This document shows, piece by piece, positions 25,088 through 33,164 of a stretch of DNA of 64,000 nt. Position numbers and translations under genes: made by a program. The DNA comes from Deltaproteobacteria bacterium SG8_13 (lineage in GTDB: Bacteria; Desulfobacterota; Desulfobacteria; Desulfobacterales; SG8-13): NCBI GenBank assembly GCA_001303025.1, contig LJNK01000012.1:1-64000 (forward strand), in the 5' to 3' direction. A model generated the notes under the pieces. It worked only from the letters and a program-made list of their open reading frames with translations. It made no database searches and had not been told where the DNA came from. Each line of letters opens with the position of its first letter. Position 1 is the stretch's first letter.

Positions 25088-25134
25088 CCCTCGTTGTTGT
25101 CGTCATGAAAGTAGTCTTGCGTATTTTCTGCCAT
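25000..25134 (-). CDS. 44-aa acidic microprotein
   Basis: ATG 25134 follows CCAGGAGGTGTATC, an ideal ribosome site. The product is acidic and hydrophilic (DYFHDDNNEGHVDTREKNFDC), with two Cys in FDCENKDPHLGC, and ends at TGA 25002-25000. Codon choice is more like neighbouring genes than that of the overlapping plus-strand frame. The terminator at 24908-24941 would end its transcript. The family is not recognised. Confidence 0.5.
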   Translation of the reverse strand: MAENTQDYFHDDNNEGHVDTREKNFDCENKDPHLGCDLGIDVQG

Positions 25135-25388
25135 GATACACCTCCTGGAGTTTCGCAGGTTGATTTGTCCGGTTATCGACCCTTGACTTTGACAGATAAA
25201 GTAGGCACGATTGGGCCCCTGACAACAATAAACAAATCAGGGTTAAATAGTAGTATAACCCTACATATTTGGCCGGTATCCAACCCCATCGCGCGGCAGT
25301 TTCGCCGGGCAAGCGCGCGGAGGTTGGCATATCCGGGGTTTCGACTGCCGGATGCATCTTGCAGCGGGTCCGTGGGCAGACAGCCGGC

Positions 25389-25766
25389 TCAGTCACCGAC
25401 TTTTGGACCGGTCTCGATCCGGATCAGCCGGCCGTTTTCGAAATAAAGGGTTCGGACAAGGCGGGTGGGGTCGGGGTCGTAAATCCAGATTTCCACCCGG
25501 ATGGGGGTGTCGACGCGAACCGGTGCCTGGTAGCGCTCGGTCTCGTAATCAAAGATCCGCGCAACGGCGGTGTTGTGCCCCTCCTGCCGGTGAAGGATCT
25601 GGTCCGGCTCGCCGCATATCTGCTTTACTTCGGAAGCGCTGTCACCGATGGAAACCAGGCGTCCCCGGCATCGCAGGGTGCGCTCGGAAGCGCCGGCGTC
25701 CGCGACCCACAAAACGGACAAAACCGCCGGCAGCAGGAAAAATATTTTCACGCAAATGCCGATCAT
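25389..25766 (-). CDS. DUF2845 exported protein
   Basis: 125 aa with a Sec signal (ICVKIFFLLPAVLSVLWVADAGA). The mature part has RCRGRLVSIGDSASEVKQICGEPD, the DUF2845 core, then RVEIWIYDPDPTRLVRTLYFENGRL. These small periplasmic proteins resemble SmpA/BamE-like 'outer membrane assembly' folds in their 'G.s..eV...cG.P' motif, but their function is unknown. The next gene upstream on this strand (25829) lies 62 bases away, so they may share a transcript. Confidence 0.85.
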   Translation of the reverse strand: MIGICVKIFFLLPAVLSVLWVADAGASERTLRCRGRLVSIGDSASEVKQICGEPDQILHRQEGHNTAVARIFDYETERYQAPVRVDTPIRVEIWIYDPDPTRLVRTLYFENGRLIRIETGPKVGD

Positions 25767-25828
25767 CAGGGTTCCTGCACCTTACTTCACCGGCGTGCAT
25801 CGAATCGCCTGGGTGTTGCCGGCATGCG

Positions 25829-26566
25829 TCAACCCCGCGGCGTGATTACAACGGATGCAAGCAGCAGATCGATTTCTTTCTGGTCGAGCGCAGACAGCTT
25901 GATTCGATACAGGCGGTCCGACATATCGAACAGGTAAACAAAAACCGCTCGTCCTTGTTGGGGATTGCCGAATTGAAACCCCCTGAACCGTTTGGTTTCG
26001 TATTGATAGATGACATCGCCGAGCGGACTGTAGGCCGCCTTTAAGAGCAGCATCGAAGGCAGCCGCATCAATTCCGTTCTGCTGCTGAATATTCCGCCCT
26101 TGTCCGGTGTGGCATGCAGGCAGGTTTTCACAGCCGCGTATTCCGATCGCAGGTTTTCCTCGCCCCAGAACCGCCGCATGGCTTCGGCCTGTTCGGGATC
26201 ATCGCCGAGCAGTGCGCTGAGCACGCCGTCACCATCTTTCTGGCCGGCAACGATCACCGATTTGCCGTCTGCGAACACAAATGCCTTGGCATATTCGGAA
26301 TCAAAGGTCCGGATCGCCTGCAAAGGAACCCGAAATCGCAGGTTGCCGCTGGTGTATTCGTAGCCGCTGTCCGAATCGACCCCGTCTGTGACGACCCGAT
26401 CTTTGGGGACCAGATACATGCGCGGGGATTTGTTTCGGGTGTATTTCAAGCGGAGCGGCACGATGACCTTCAAGGTGGGGAAAAGGTAAACCGTCAAGCC
26501 GCCAAGGACGAACACCGCGGCAATCGTCGGAAGAAGGACCTTTCTTTCAAGGAATCGATGCGCCAT
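25829..26566 (-). CDS. Uncharacterised membrane-anchored protein
   Basis: About 245 aa from ATG 26566, with GGAG nine bases upstream (GTG 26581 is an alternative). One N-terminal TM helix (LLPTIAAVFVLGGLTVYLF) is followed by a roughly 210-residue extracytoplasmic domain rich in strands, with no recognisable motif. The segments GYEYTSGNLRFRVPLQAIRTF and VIYQYETKRFRGFQFGNPQQ look like a lipocalin-like or jelly-roll surface. It is probably co-transcribed with the DUF2845 gene. Function unknown. Confidence 0.7.
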   Translation of the reverse strand: MAHRFLERKVLLPTIAAVFVLGGLTVYLFPTLKVIVPLRLKYTRNKSPRMYLVPKDRVVTDGVDSDSGYEYTSGNLRFRVPLQAIRTFDSEYAKAFVFADGKSVIVAGQKDGDGVLSALLGDDPEQAEAMRRFWGEENLRSEYAAVKTCLHATPDKGGIFSSRTELMRLPSMLLLKAAYSPLGDVIYQYETKRFRGFQFGNPQQGRAVFVYLFDMSDRLYRIKLSALDQKEIDLLLASVVITPRG

Positions 26567-26711
26567 TTTTTCGTTCTCCACCCGCCTTCCACCCGAAATC
26601 CCTGACGGTCCAAAAGCATCGGCCCCGCGTCGATCGAACTCTCGAATCCCGGGGGCGATGTTCAGGCCGGGTTGCCTGCCCGCCGGGCCGGCAGGCTCTC
26701 TATCACCCCTG

Positions 26712-26993
26712 TTAGATCCCTTCGGCGAGGTCGACGAATCCTAATTCGATGCCGCCGCTGTCAAGTATGCGAAACAGGTCGAGGACCTGTCGCAGTTCGC
26801 TGGTGAAGATTTCCGCGCAGCGGCTTTGCACGACGATATCGAAGCGGTGTTTCTCCAGCAGGCGGATTGCTTCCGGCAGGCGGTCCACCAGTATGGCGGG
26901 CAGCGAGAAATCTCCCATGTATTCCAAGGGCATCGACCGTTCGACCAAAGCATGCCGGGCCGGATCGCCGGCTTTCTGCTCATTGGACAACAT
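26712..26993 (-). CDS. Small hypothetical protein
   Basis: 93 aa from ATG 26993 (GGAAGGA six bases upstream; ATG 27008 also has a G-rich site). It contains no signal or TM segment. The sequence LPAILVDRLPEAIRLLEKHRFDIVVQ followed by LRQVLDLFRILDSGGIELGFVDLA suggests a small alpha/beta domain. The family is not recognised. It is divergent from cbiX. Confidence 0.55.
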   Translation of the reverse strand: MLSNEQKAGDPARHALVERSMPLEYMGDFSLPAILVDRLPEAIRLLEKHRFDIVVQSRCAEIFTSELRQVLDLFRILDSGGIELGFVDLAEGI

Positions 26994-27008
26994 CGCTATC
27001 CTTCCCAT

Positions 27009-27300
27009 CTTCCCCCGCTCCCAATCGTCTCCTCGAGTGCAGTACCGTCACCACCTATACACCGTAGCCGTCCAAAAAACAAACCGCCAACTGGACGGGA
27101 GCGAACAGGCGCCCACTGCTTATCCGTTACAATCCCATCGCTCCGTCGGCGCGCTCTGGCAGCCGGCGCGGCGGCGACAAGGCTCGCGGCGAGCGTTTTA
27201 GCAGTTTATGCCGGCACCGCAGCGGTGGCGCAAATCAACTAATTGTGAGATAACGACCGCGTTCGATTGCACTCCAACTCTTGCTGTGGTATCGCTGATC
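27009..27300. other. Spacer upstream of cbiX
   Basis: Holds no supported gene. I looked for a cobalamin riboswitch because cbiX follows, but the conserved B12-box core is not recognisable. The distal end runs into the hairpin at 27301-27341. Confidence 0.35.
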
Positions 27301-27341
27301 ACCGTGCCGGCTGCACGTCGTTGCCGTGCAGCCGGCACGGT
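27301..27341. repeat. Perfect 17-bp inverted repeat in the cbiX leader
   Basis: 27301-27317 and 27325-27341 are perfectly complementary (ACCGTGCCGGCTGCACG and its complement) around a 7-nt loop. The repeat ends 13 bases before the AGGAGG ribosome site of cbiX. No T tract follows, so it is not a simple terminator. It could be an mRNA-stability hairpin, attenuator or protein-binding palindrome. Confidence 0.8.
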
Positions 27342-27367
27342 TGAACTCTTCGCAAACAGGAGGCCTG

Positions 27368-27736
27368 ATGAACGGATTGCTCATAGTGGCGCATGGAAGC
27401 CGCAAACAACCATCCAATGAAGAAGTCCTGGATCTGACCAGGCAGATCCGCCTGCTGGCGGGCGGTGTCTTCGACCGGGTTGTGTGCGGTTTTGTGCAAT
27501 TCGCCGAACCGACTGTTGAAAGCCAGATCGAAAAGCTCGTCAGCGACGGTGTCGAGAACATGGTCGTCTTTCCGTATTTCCTCGGTTCTGGCAGCCACGT
27601 TTCAAACGACATCCCCCGCCTGGTGCAGGAAACCGCAAGCCGTCACCCCGGCATTCACATCCGCGTCACCGAACATCTGGGCAAGCTCGACGGACTTCAG
27701 GCCCTCATATTCGACGCGGTCAGAAAATTCGATTAG
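27368..27736 (+). CDS. cbiX: CbiX/SirB-type sirohydrochlorin chelatase (small form)
   Basis: 122 aa from ATG 27368 after CAGGAGG. It carries MNGLLIVAHGSRKQPSNEE (the HGSR metal-chelatase motif with catalytic His) and VVFPYFLGSGSHVSNDIP (second conserved block with His). The single-domain length matches small CbiX, which inserts Co2+ (B12) or Fe2+ (sirohaem) into sirohydrochlorin in the cytoplasm, usually as a homodimer. No cob genes flank it, so siroheme or B12 use cannot be decided. The hairpin at 27301 may regulate it. Confidence 0.9.
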   Translation: MNGLLIVAHGSRKQPSNEEVLDLTRQIRLLAGGVFDRVVCGFVQFAEPTVESQIEKLVSDGVENMVVFPYFLGSGSHVSNDIPRLVQETASRHPGIHIRVTEHLGKLDGLQALIFDAVRKFD

Positions 27737-27765
27737 CTGCATCCGCGGGCCGGGCAAGTTGTTTT

Positions 27766-28791
27766 TTGGGGACACCGAAAACGAGGCAACGAGACGTGAG
27801 AAACGCAATGATCCCTTCCGTTGCAGCACTGGCAGTCGCTGCCTGCCACACCGGAGCGACGATCAGCCCTGAAGACGCCGGCCACCCGCTTCGTGGGATC
27901 CGAGTAATCGGTCACCGCGGTGCCGCGGGCCTGGCGCCGGAAAACACCCTGGCCGCTTTCCGGAAAGCGATTGACCTGAAGATCGACGCTGCGGAACTGG
28001 ACGTGCAACTCAGCAGCGACGGTGAGCTTGTGGTTTACCACGATTTTTGGTTGAACCCGGACATCACCCGCGCACCGGACGGCGGCTGGGTAAAAGATAA
28101 AGTCTTTATCAGAGACACCTCGCTGGCCGAGCTGAAAACCTATGACGTCGGTCGCCTCAAGCCCTTGTCGATCTATGGCCTCCGGTATCCGGACCAGCTG
28201 GCGCTCGACGGTGAGCGCATCCCCACGCTGAAAGAAGTCGTGTCTTTGTTCAGGGGCAGCCGCAGCGGCAACAGACCGCACCTGTGGATCGAGATCAAGA
28301 CCTCGCCGGAAGCGCATGAGCGGTCCAGCACGCCGGAAGCGGTGGCGGATGCGCTTGTCGAACTGCTGCAACAGGAGAACACCACAAAGCAGGTGCACAT
28401 CCTTTCCTTTGATTGGCGGGCCCTGTACCACGTGCAAAAAATTTCTCCGGAAATGCCAACGATCTACCTCACCCGTATCGGCGGAAGTGTGAAGAACGTT
28501 CAGCCGGAGAAGCCGGGCCCCTCGCCTTACACTTCTCCCATCGATGTGGACGATTTCGGGGGATCGATCCCGCAGGCAATCCAGGCCGCCGGAGGACGCG
28601 GTTGGGCACCGCATCACCGGGAAGTGTCCGAAGCGTCGCTGCAGGAGGCCCACCGGCTGGGGCTGAAAGTTTTTGTGTGGGCGCCGGACGGCACCGGCCG
28701 GATGCGGCGGATGATGCAAAAAGGCGTCGACGGCATCATCACCGATCGCCCGGACATCTTGGGATCGATCGTCAATCGCAGGCAGCGCTAG
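27766..28791 (+). CDS. Exported glycerophosphodiester phosphodiesterase
   Basis: About 341 aa. Starts at TTG 27766, GTG 27796 or ATG 27808 are possible; all keep a basic n-region and short hydrophobic run ending AVAAC, which may be a lipoprotein signal. The GDPD domain is complete: VIGHRGAAGLAPENTLAAF, AELDVQLSSDGELVVYHD, LWIEIKTSPE, and a C-terminal KGVDGIITDRPD. It would release glycerol-3-phosphate in the periplasm, as GlpQ does. The metal-ligand Glu and His are present. It is separate from the membrane-type GDPD at 11676. The cbiX gene ends 29 bases upstream. Confidence 0.88.
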   Translation: MGTPKTRQRDVRNAMIPSVAALAVAACHTGATISPEDAGHPLRGIRVIGHRGAAGLAPENTLAAFRKAIDLKIDAAELDVQLSSDGELVVYHDFWLNPDITRAPDGGWVKDKVFIRDTSLAELKTYDVGRLKPLSIYGLRYPDQLALDGERIPTLKEVVSLFRGSRSGNRPHLWIEIKTSPEAHERSSTPEAVADALVELLQQENTTKQVHILSFDWRALYHVQKISPEMPTIYLTRIGGSVKNVQPEKPGPSPYTSPIDVDDFGGSIPQAIQAAGGRGWAPHHREVSEASLQEAHRLGLKVFVWAPDGTGRMRRMMQKGVDGIITDRPDILGSIVNRRQR

Positions 28792-28855
28792 CAGCACATG
28801 TCCAGACGGCGAAACGCTTTCGCCGCTCGTGGGAAAAGCCGGTTCGGCGGAAACA

Positions 28856-29233
28856 ATGGTGAATCTCTCCCAGAAAGAATTCGATCGCATGGTCCACCTT
28901 GCGATACGGCGCATTCCAGAAGCGATCCGAAAACAGTTGCACAACATCATCATCACCGTTCAACGGCGCCCTTCCCGAAAGCTGCTTGCAGAGCTCGATC
29001 TGCCGGCAGACGAGCCGCTGCTGGGGATCTTCCAGGGAACGCCCCTGACGGAGCGCTCCGCCACCGTGCCGCCCTTGTATCCGGACACCATTTTTTTGTT
29101 CCAGGAGCCTCTGGAGGCGATGTGCGCAAACCTCGAAGAGCTGCAATTGGAGATCGAAATCACGGTCGTGCACGAAGTCGCGCACTATCTGGGAATGGGT
29201 GAAGCGGAACTGGCCGCGCTGGGCTATGAATGA
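28856..29233 (+). CDS. Zincin-like metallopeptidase-family protein
   Basis: 125 aa from ATG 28856 (GGCGGAAAC upstream; GTG 28829 would add nine residues). It has the HExxH signature in TVVHEVAHYLGMGEAEL, with a third ligand candidate among the C-terminal acids. The N-terminus FDRMVHLAIRRIPEAIRKQL and the IFLFQEPLE segment match the 'metallopeptidase family protein' group (Zincin_1). Length is normal for this family. Proteolytic activity is not established for it. It ends 30 bases before the convergent OmpLA gene. Confidence 0.85.
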   Translation: MVNLSQKEFDRMVHLAIRRIPEAIRKQLHNIIITVQRRPSRKLLAELDLPADEPLLGIFQGTPLTERSATVPPLYPDTIFLFQEPLEAMCANLEELQLEIEITVVHEVAHYLGMGEAELAALGYE

Positions 29234-29263
29234 GCCGGGCGGGCGGGACGCTGCGGCAGCGCC

Positions 29264-30493
29264 TCACCGGATGATGGCAAACCCGAGGCGCAGGACACGG
29301 GTTCGCTCCTGGTAGTTCAGCAGACTTTCGGCCAGCGCATTGACATACTGTACCTGAAAATAAAGATCGATGTTCCCGAACAAAAACCGATGCAGGGGAA
29401 CCGTCAGGTCCAACTGCACGGAACCGCCCTCGGCGGCCCACCCCAAAACCGAGCGAAACACCGGGCCGTCCGCTTTTCCGGCCTTGACCTCCAGGTCGAC
29501 GTAGCCCCTGTAGCGAGCCAGGTCCGGGTTGGTCTGATCGTCGTTGCCGGCGTACAACCACACCTTCGGCGCCACCAGCAGACCGAGCATGCTGCTCTCC
29601 CGGTAAAAGACGAACATCGGTTTCAGGTAGGCGGTGTTGGTACTCCTGGAGTCGTCACCGCCGCGACCGTTGGATTCATGCCGCAGTCCGGTCTGCAGAA
29701 AAAAGCCTCTCAGTCGGCCCCAACCGGTGTCGATGTTCGGCGACAGGAAAAACAGCTCCGGCTTGTAGCTGGTATCCTCAAAGGGTTTGGACGCGGACTG
29801 CAAATCCCAAAATGAGGTCTGGGTGTATCCCAAATGAAAGCCCGCCGCCCAGGGATGATTTTGCACCAACGGACCGTTGGAATTGAAAAACTGGTACTTG
29901 AAACTGATCTGGAATTTGCTCTTTTCCGGTTCAGTCCCGACGAGGAAATAGGTCGGTTCATAAGCGCCGACATTGCCGAAATACGGTTGATACAGGGAGG
30001 TGATTTCATCGAAGCTGCGCAAATTCGGTGTGTCCGGTCGGCTGTCCGGCGCGGCAGGCACGGGGGCCATTTTCCCGACAGCCCGGACCTCGAAAGTAAC
30101 GGCGGCATGGTCAAGATCAGGCACCTGCAAGGTGACCCATCCCTGGAGGGCTGCCGGTACGGTCAGACGATAGTCTTGTTGCAAAAATTGCCCGCCACGG
30201 ATCTCCACCGTTTCATCGGTTCGATTAGAGATCCCTTCAGCTTTCGTCTCGATCTCGACAGCTGCGGATTTCAGGCGGCAGGCAATCCGATTCGGCAGCC
30301 GTGTGCGCTCGGCGGCCTCGCCCTGGTTGACGATCAGCACGGTCAGGATCATTTCCCCGCCGGCCAGCGGTGGATCGGCCGGCGGCGACAGCACGGTATA
30401 AAGCGTGCCGGCGGACGCCACCACGGGGCCGACAGAAACCAGCCATGCGACCGTCAACCCCGCAGCCAGGATCTTCAGGCGTGAACTTCTCAT
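29264..30493 (-). CDS. pldA: Outer-membrane phospholipase A (OmpLA) with N-terminal extension
   Basis: 409 aa with a signal peptide (about 1-28). Residues 30-150 form an extra beta-rich periplasmic segment absent from E. coli PldA. The barrel domain follows (about 165-409). The catalytic triad is visible as GLRHESNGRGG and SRSTN: His272, Ser274 and Asn286, with exactly the H-x-S and S-to-N spacing of E. coli OmpLA (H142, S144, N156). It hydrolyses outer-membrane phospholipids when dimerised with Ca2+. It is the only gene in its unit. Two GDPDs elsewhere in the window could process its lysolipid products. Confidence 0.85.
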   Translation of the reverse strand: MRSSRLKILAAGLTVAWLVSVGPVVASAGTLYTVLSPPADPPLAGGEMILTVLIVNQGEAAERTRLPNRIACRLKSAAVEIETKAEGISNRTDETVEIRGGQFLQQDYRLTVPAALQGWVTLQVPDLDHAAVTFEVRAVGKMAPVPAAPDSRPDTPNLRSFDEITSLYQPYFGNVGAYEPTYFLVGTEPEKSKFQISFKYQFFNSNGPLVQNHPWAAGFHLGYTQTSFWDLQSASKPFEDTSYKPELFFLSPNIDTGWGRLRGFFLQTGLRHESNGRGGDDSRSTNTAYLKPMFVFYRESSMLGLLVAPKVWLYAGNDDQTNPDLARYRGYVDLEVKAGKADGPVFRSVLGWAAEGGSVQLDLTVPLHRFLFGNIDLYFQVQYVNALAESLLNYQERTRVLRLGFAIIR

Positions 30494-30589
30494 GTCGGCA
30501 GGCTCATTTACGAAGGGTGATCTTCGAGCTTGTGTGGTGAAGGCAATGCAAACCGCGTGCAGACGACGATTGTGCTGAAAAACACCTTA

Positions 30590-32767
30590 TCAGGCGGATT
30601 TTTCCACGATCGGAACGCGCAACTCCTGGGCGGGCATCAGAGAGTTGAAGTCCACTCCCAGGTTGTACCTGCGGATCAGCCAGAGCGGCAGCTCGAACTG
30701 TTCCCGGGAAAGGGTCCAGATGTTGTCGCCCCGCTTGATGGTGTACGACTGGACCTCCTCGATGCGGTAGGAAGCCAGGAAGTCCTCTACCAGCTCCTGG
30801 TGGAATTCATGGCGCCGGGTCTCGAAATCTTCCCTGGCCACCCGGTGCAGTGGAATCTTCAGCGACTGACCGAGGTGGATCAGTCCGCCGTATGGAAGCC
30901 CGTTGAGACTGCGGATATCCTGTGTTTTCACCCCAGCCCACTCGGCATAGTGGCCGAGGGTCTCTTCGACCTCCACCCGCAATATCCCGACCCGGGAGCC
31001 TCTGCGCTCCAGCACGTCCTCAAAAAACAGGTTCACCCCCACCACCGTGGGGCTGGGGGGCATGCGCTCGCGCTGGTAGCGCGCCATCCAGCCGTCCATC
31101 TTCACTTCAGGTTCGACAGCCGGAGACTCCGCAGGCGGGGATGCAACCGGCGGTTGGTCATCGGCTTGCCTTTTGCGGACCGGTTGCGGGGACTCCGTCG
31201 CCGCGATCACCGCTTCCGCCGGGGCCTGCATCTGTATTTTCGCCGGCAGCTCGGCCGGGGGCTTCCGCTCGGCTGTCGGCTCCGGAGCCGATGGCAACGC
31301 GTCCTCGGTCCGGGCAATCACAACCGGCGGTTTTTCCGGTGCCGCTGCAACCGCTGCGGCAACCGGTGCGGCCTTCGGCGGAGGCACTTCGACGGCCACC
31401 AGGCTGCCGGAACCCTTCACCGGCTCGTCCGGGAGGGGAATCGTCAGGGTCTGGTCCACGTGAATGGTGGCCGAGACATCCAGATTGTTGGCTGCAACCA
31501 GGTCGCTGAGACGGACACCGTGCCTGCGGGCGACCTCACTGGCCGTGTCCCCCCGGCGCACCTTGTAATACCGGCTGCGCTTCTGGGCGTCTTTGAACAG
31601 GTCTTCGGAGAGTTCGGCCAGCAGGGCCTCCCAGTCCCGCTCGTCGGCGGGAAGGTTCAACCGGTATCCCCGGGGAATGTATTTTTGCCCGGTAATCACC
31701 GGTTTGCGCAGTGCCGGGTTCAAGCGGCAAACCGTTTCCAGTTCGATTTCCATCTGCCGGGCCAGCTCCGGCAGCAGCGCGTAGCCGGCCAACGTCACCC
31801 GCTGATGATCCAGGGGCGGCTCGAAGGGCAGCTCGCCGAAATAGAGCCGGTAATTTTTGGCCACTTCCCGGGCAGCCAGAAATTCCGAATAGAAATTGCG
31901 GGATGCGAATTGGAACAGGCGACTTCGATAGCTTTCGAAGATGGCCTCGTAGGATCCTCTGGCCCGCTTTGCCCGCAGCATGCCGTTGATCCCGTGATTG
32001 TAGGCCGTAATCGCCATCGGCCAGTCCTGCAGCCGCTTGTAGTTGTATTTCAGCAGCCGGGCGGCCGCATGGGATGAAAGGATGGGGTCCCGGCGTTCGT
32101 CCACACTGTAGCCGACTCTCAAGTACTGCTTTCCGGTCGGGCGGGTGAACTGCCAGATGCCGGCCGCACCGAACTTGCTGTACGCCTTGTGGTTGAAAGA
32201 GGACTCCACGTGCGGCAGGTAGGCCAGGTCTTCGGGGAGATCGTAAGTCCTGAAGATCTCTTTTATTTCTTCAATATACGCCCCGGAACGGATCAGACCG
32301 GCCCGGAATAGATTCCGCTGGCCGACCTGGCAGCGGATGTTCCGGCTGTAATGATAGTAATCGGAGGGGGTGGCATCCGGGCCGATCAGATCGACCACCT
32401 GCTGTTCCTCGTCATTGGCCGGCGGCTCTCTCAGCGCCAGCTTGCGCAGTATGGCCCGGTATCGCTTTTTTGCTTCCCGGGTGCGATGGCGATTGTTCCT
32501 GCCGCTGCCGGGCACGTCGGGATGTTCCAGATCGATGACCGCGTAAACGATGCTCAAATCCGTTTTGTCGTGCAGCACTCCCTGATCGGAAGCGTAGCGC
32601 GTGTAAATGTCTGTCCAGAATGCGACGTTGGCCTCCAGGACCGGATATAGTGGAAAGGGGTCGGACTGGGCCCGCGCAGAGACGGCAGCGACCAGGCAGA
32701 TCGCTATAAGGCCCGCTGTTATTCCCAGTATTGGCTTGGTTTTGGTCAATGCGGTCTCCCTGTTCAT
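30590..32767 (-). CDS. mltD: MltD-like membrane-bound lytic murein transglycosylase with LysM domains
   Basis: 725 aa from ATG 32767 (GAGG upstream); the frame is open further but without similarity. A signal or anchor (ILGITAGLIAICLVAAVSARA) precedes an SLT domain with the catalytic Glu in PHVESSFNHKAYSKFGAAGIWQF and the AITAYNHGINGM block. LysM repeats follow: YYKVRRGDTASEVARRHGV, a Pro/Ala-rich linker of about 100 residues, a second LysM-like unit, and a third (QSYTIKRGDNIWTLSREQF) at the C-terminus. It cleaves peptidoglycan glycosidic bonds with 1,6-anhydro product formation. Monocistronic. Confidence 0.9.
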   Translation of the reverse strand: MNRETALTKTKPILGITAGLIAICLVAAVSARAQSDPFPLYPVLEANVAFWTDIYTRYASDQGVLHDKTDLSIVYAVIDLEHPDVPGSGRNNRHRTREAKKRYRAILRKLALREPPANDEEQQVVDLIGPDATPSDYYHYSRNIRCQVGQRNLFRAGLIRSGAYIEEIKEIFRTYDLPEDLAYLPHVESSFNHKAYSKFGAAGIWQFTRPTGKQYLRVGYSVDERRDPILSSHAAARLLKYNYKRLQDWPMAITAYNHGINGMLRAKRARGSYEAIFESYRSRLFQFASRNFYSEFLAAREVAKNYRLYFGELPFEPPLDHQRVTLAGYALLPELARQMEIELETVCRLNPALRKPVITGQKYIPRGYRLNLPADERDWEALLAELSEDLFKDAQKRSRYYKVRRGDTASEVARRHGVRLSDLVAANNLDVSATIHVDQTLTIPLPDEPVKGSGSLVAVEVPPPKAAPVAAAVAAAPEKPPVVIARTEDALPSAPEPTAERKPPAELPAKIQMQAPAEAVIAATESPQPVRKRQADDQPPVASPPAESPAVEPEVKMDGWMARYQRERMPPSPTVVGVNLFFEDVLERRGSRVGILRVEVEETLGHYAEWAGVKTQDIRSLNGLPYGGLIHLGQSLKIPLHRVAREDFETRRHEFHQELVEDFLASYRIEEVQSYTIKRGDNIWTLSREQFELPLWLIRRYNLGVDFNSLMPAQELRVPIVEKSA

Positions 32768-32871
32768 GCGCCGAACCTCGGAAACAACGTCCACGGAAAT
32801 ACCGTTTCGCAAATTTCCGCCCGTGCCGATACCGCACCGACCTGACGGAGCGATTACAGATCTAGAAACGA

Positions 32872-32915
32872 TGGGGGTGCGCCGGATTCGAGCCGGAAGC
32901 CGATGCACACCCCCA
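32872..32915. repeat. Inverted repeat with tRNA T-arm-like interior
   Basis: TGGGGGTG (32872-32879) pairs with CACCCCCA (32908-32915). Inside, on the minus strand, CCGG-CTCGAAT-CCGG forms a second stem-loop resembling a tRNA T-arm next to an acceptor stem. The whole is only about 44 bases and lacks D and anticodon arms, so it is not a tRNA gene. Confidence 0.5.
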
Positions 32916-33164
32916 ACAACTGTTCTGCTAATAGTGTAACCGATTTTACCCCACGACTCAAGGAAAACGCCCGACCGCGCACAGCAGAAGAACCTGCAGT
33001 GCGCGTATTAGATTAGATTTCGGCAGGTTACGGTTTGTCGTCCAACCGGTCCCGCGCACGGTGGATATGGCCGCCGTAACCTTTGGCGACCGCATCGCAG
33101 CGGTCGGCCACAGCGGCTGACAGGTCATGAAATCGTCGATGGAGCGGCTGCAGCCGGCGTTTGA

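Noticed and set aside
27240-27256. AATTGTGAG-ATAAC resembling a lac operator
   Set aside because: Only a partial match, no LacI-type gene nearby and no inverted symmetry.
30530-32077. 515-aa plus-strand frame
   Set aside because: Antisense shadow of mltD.
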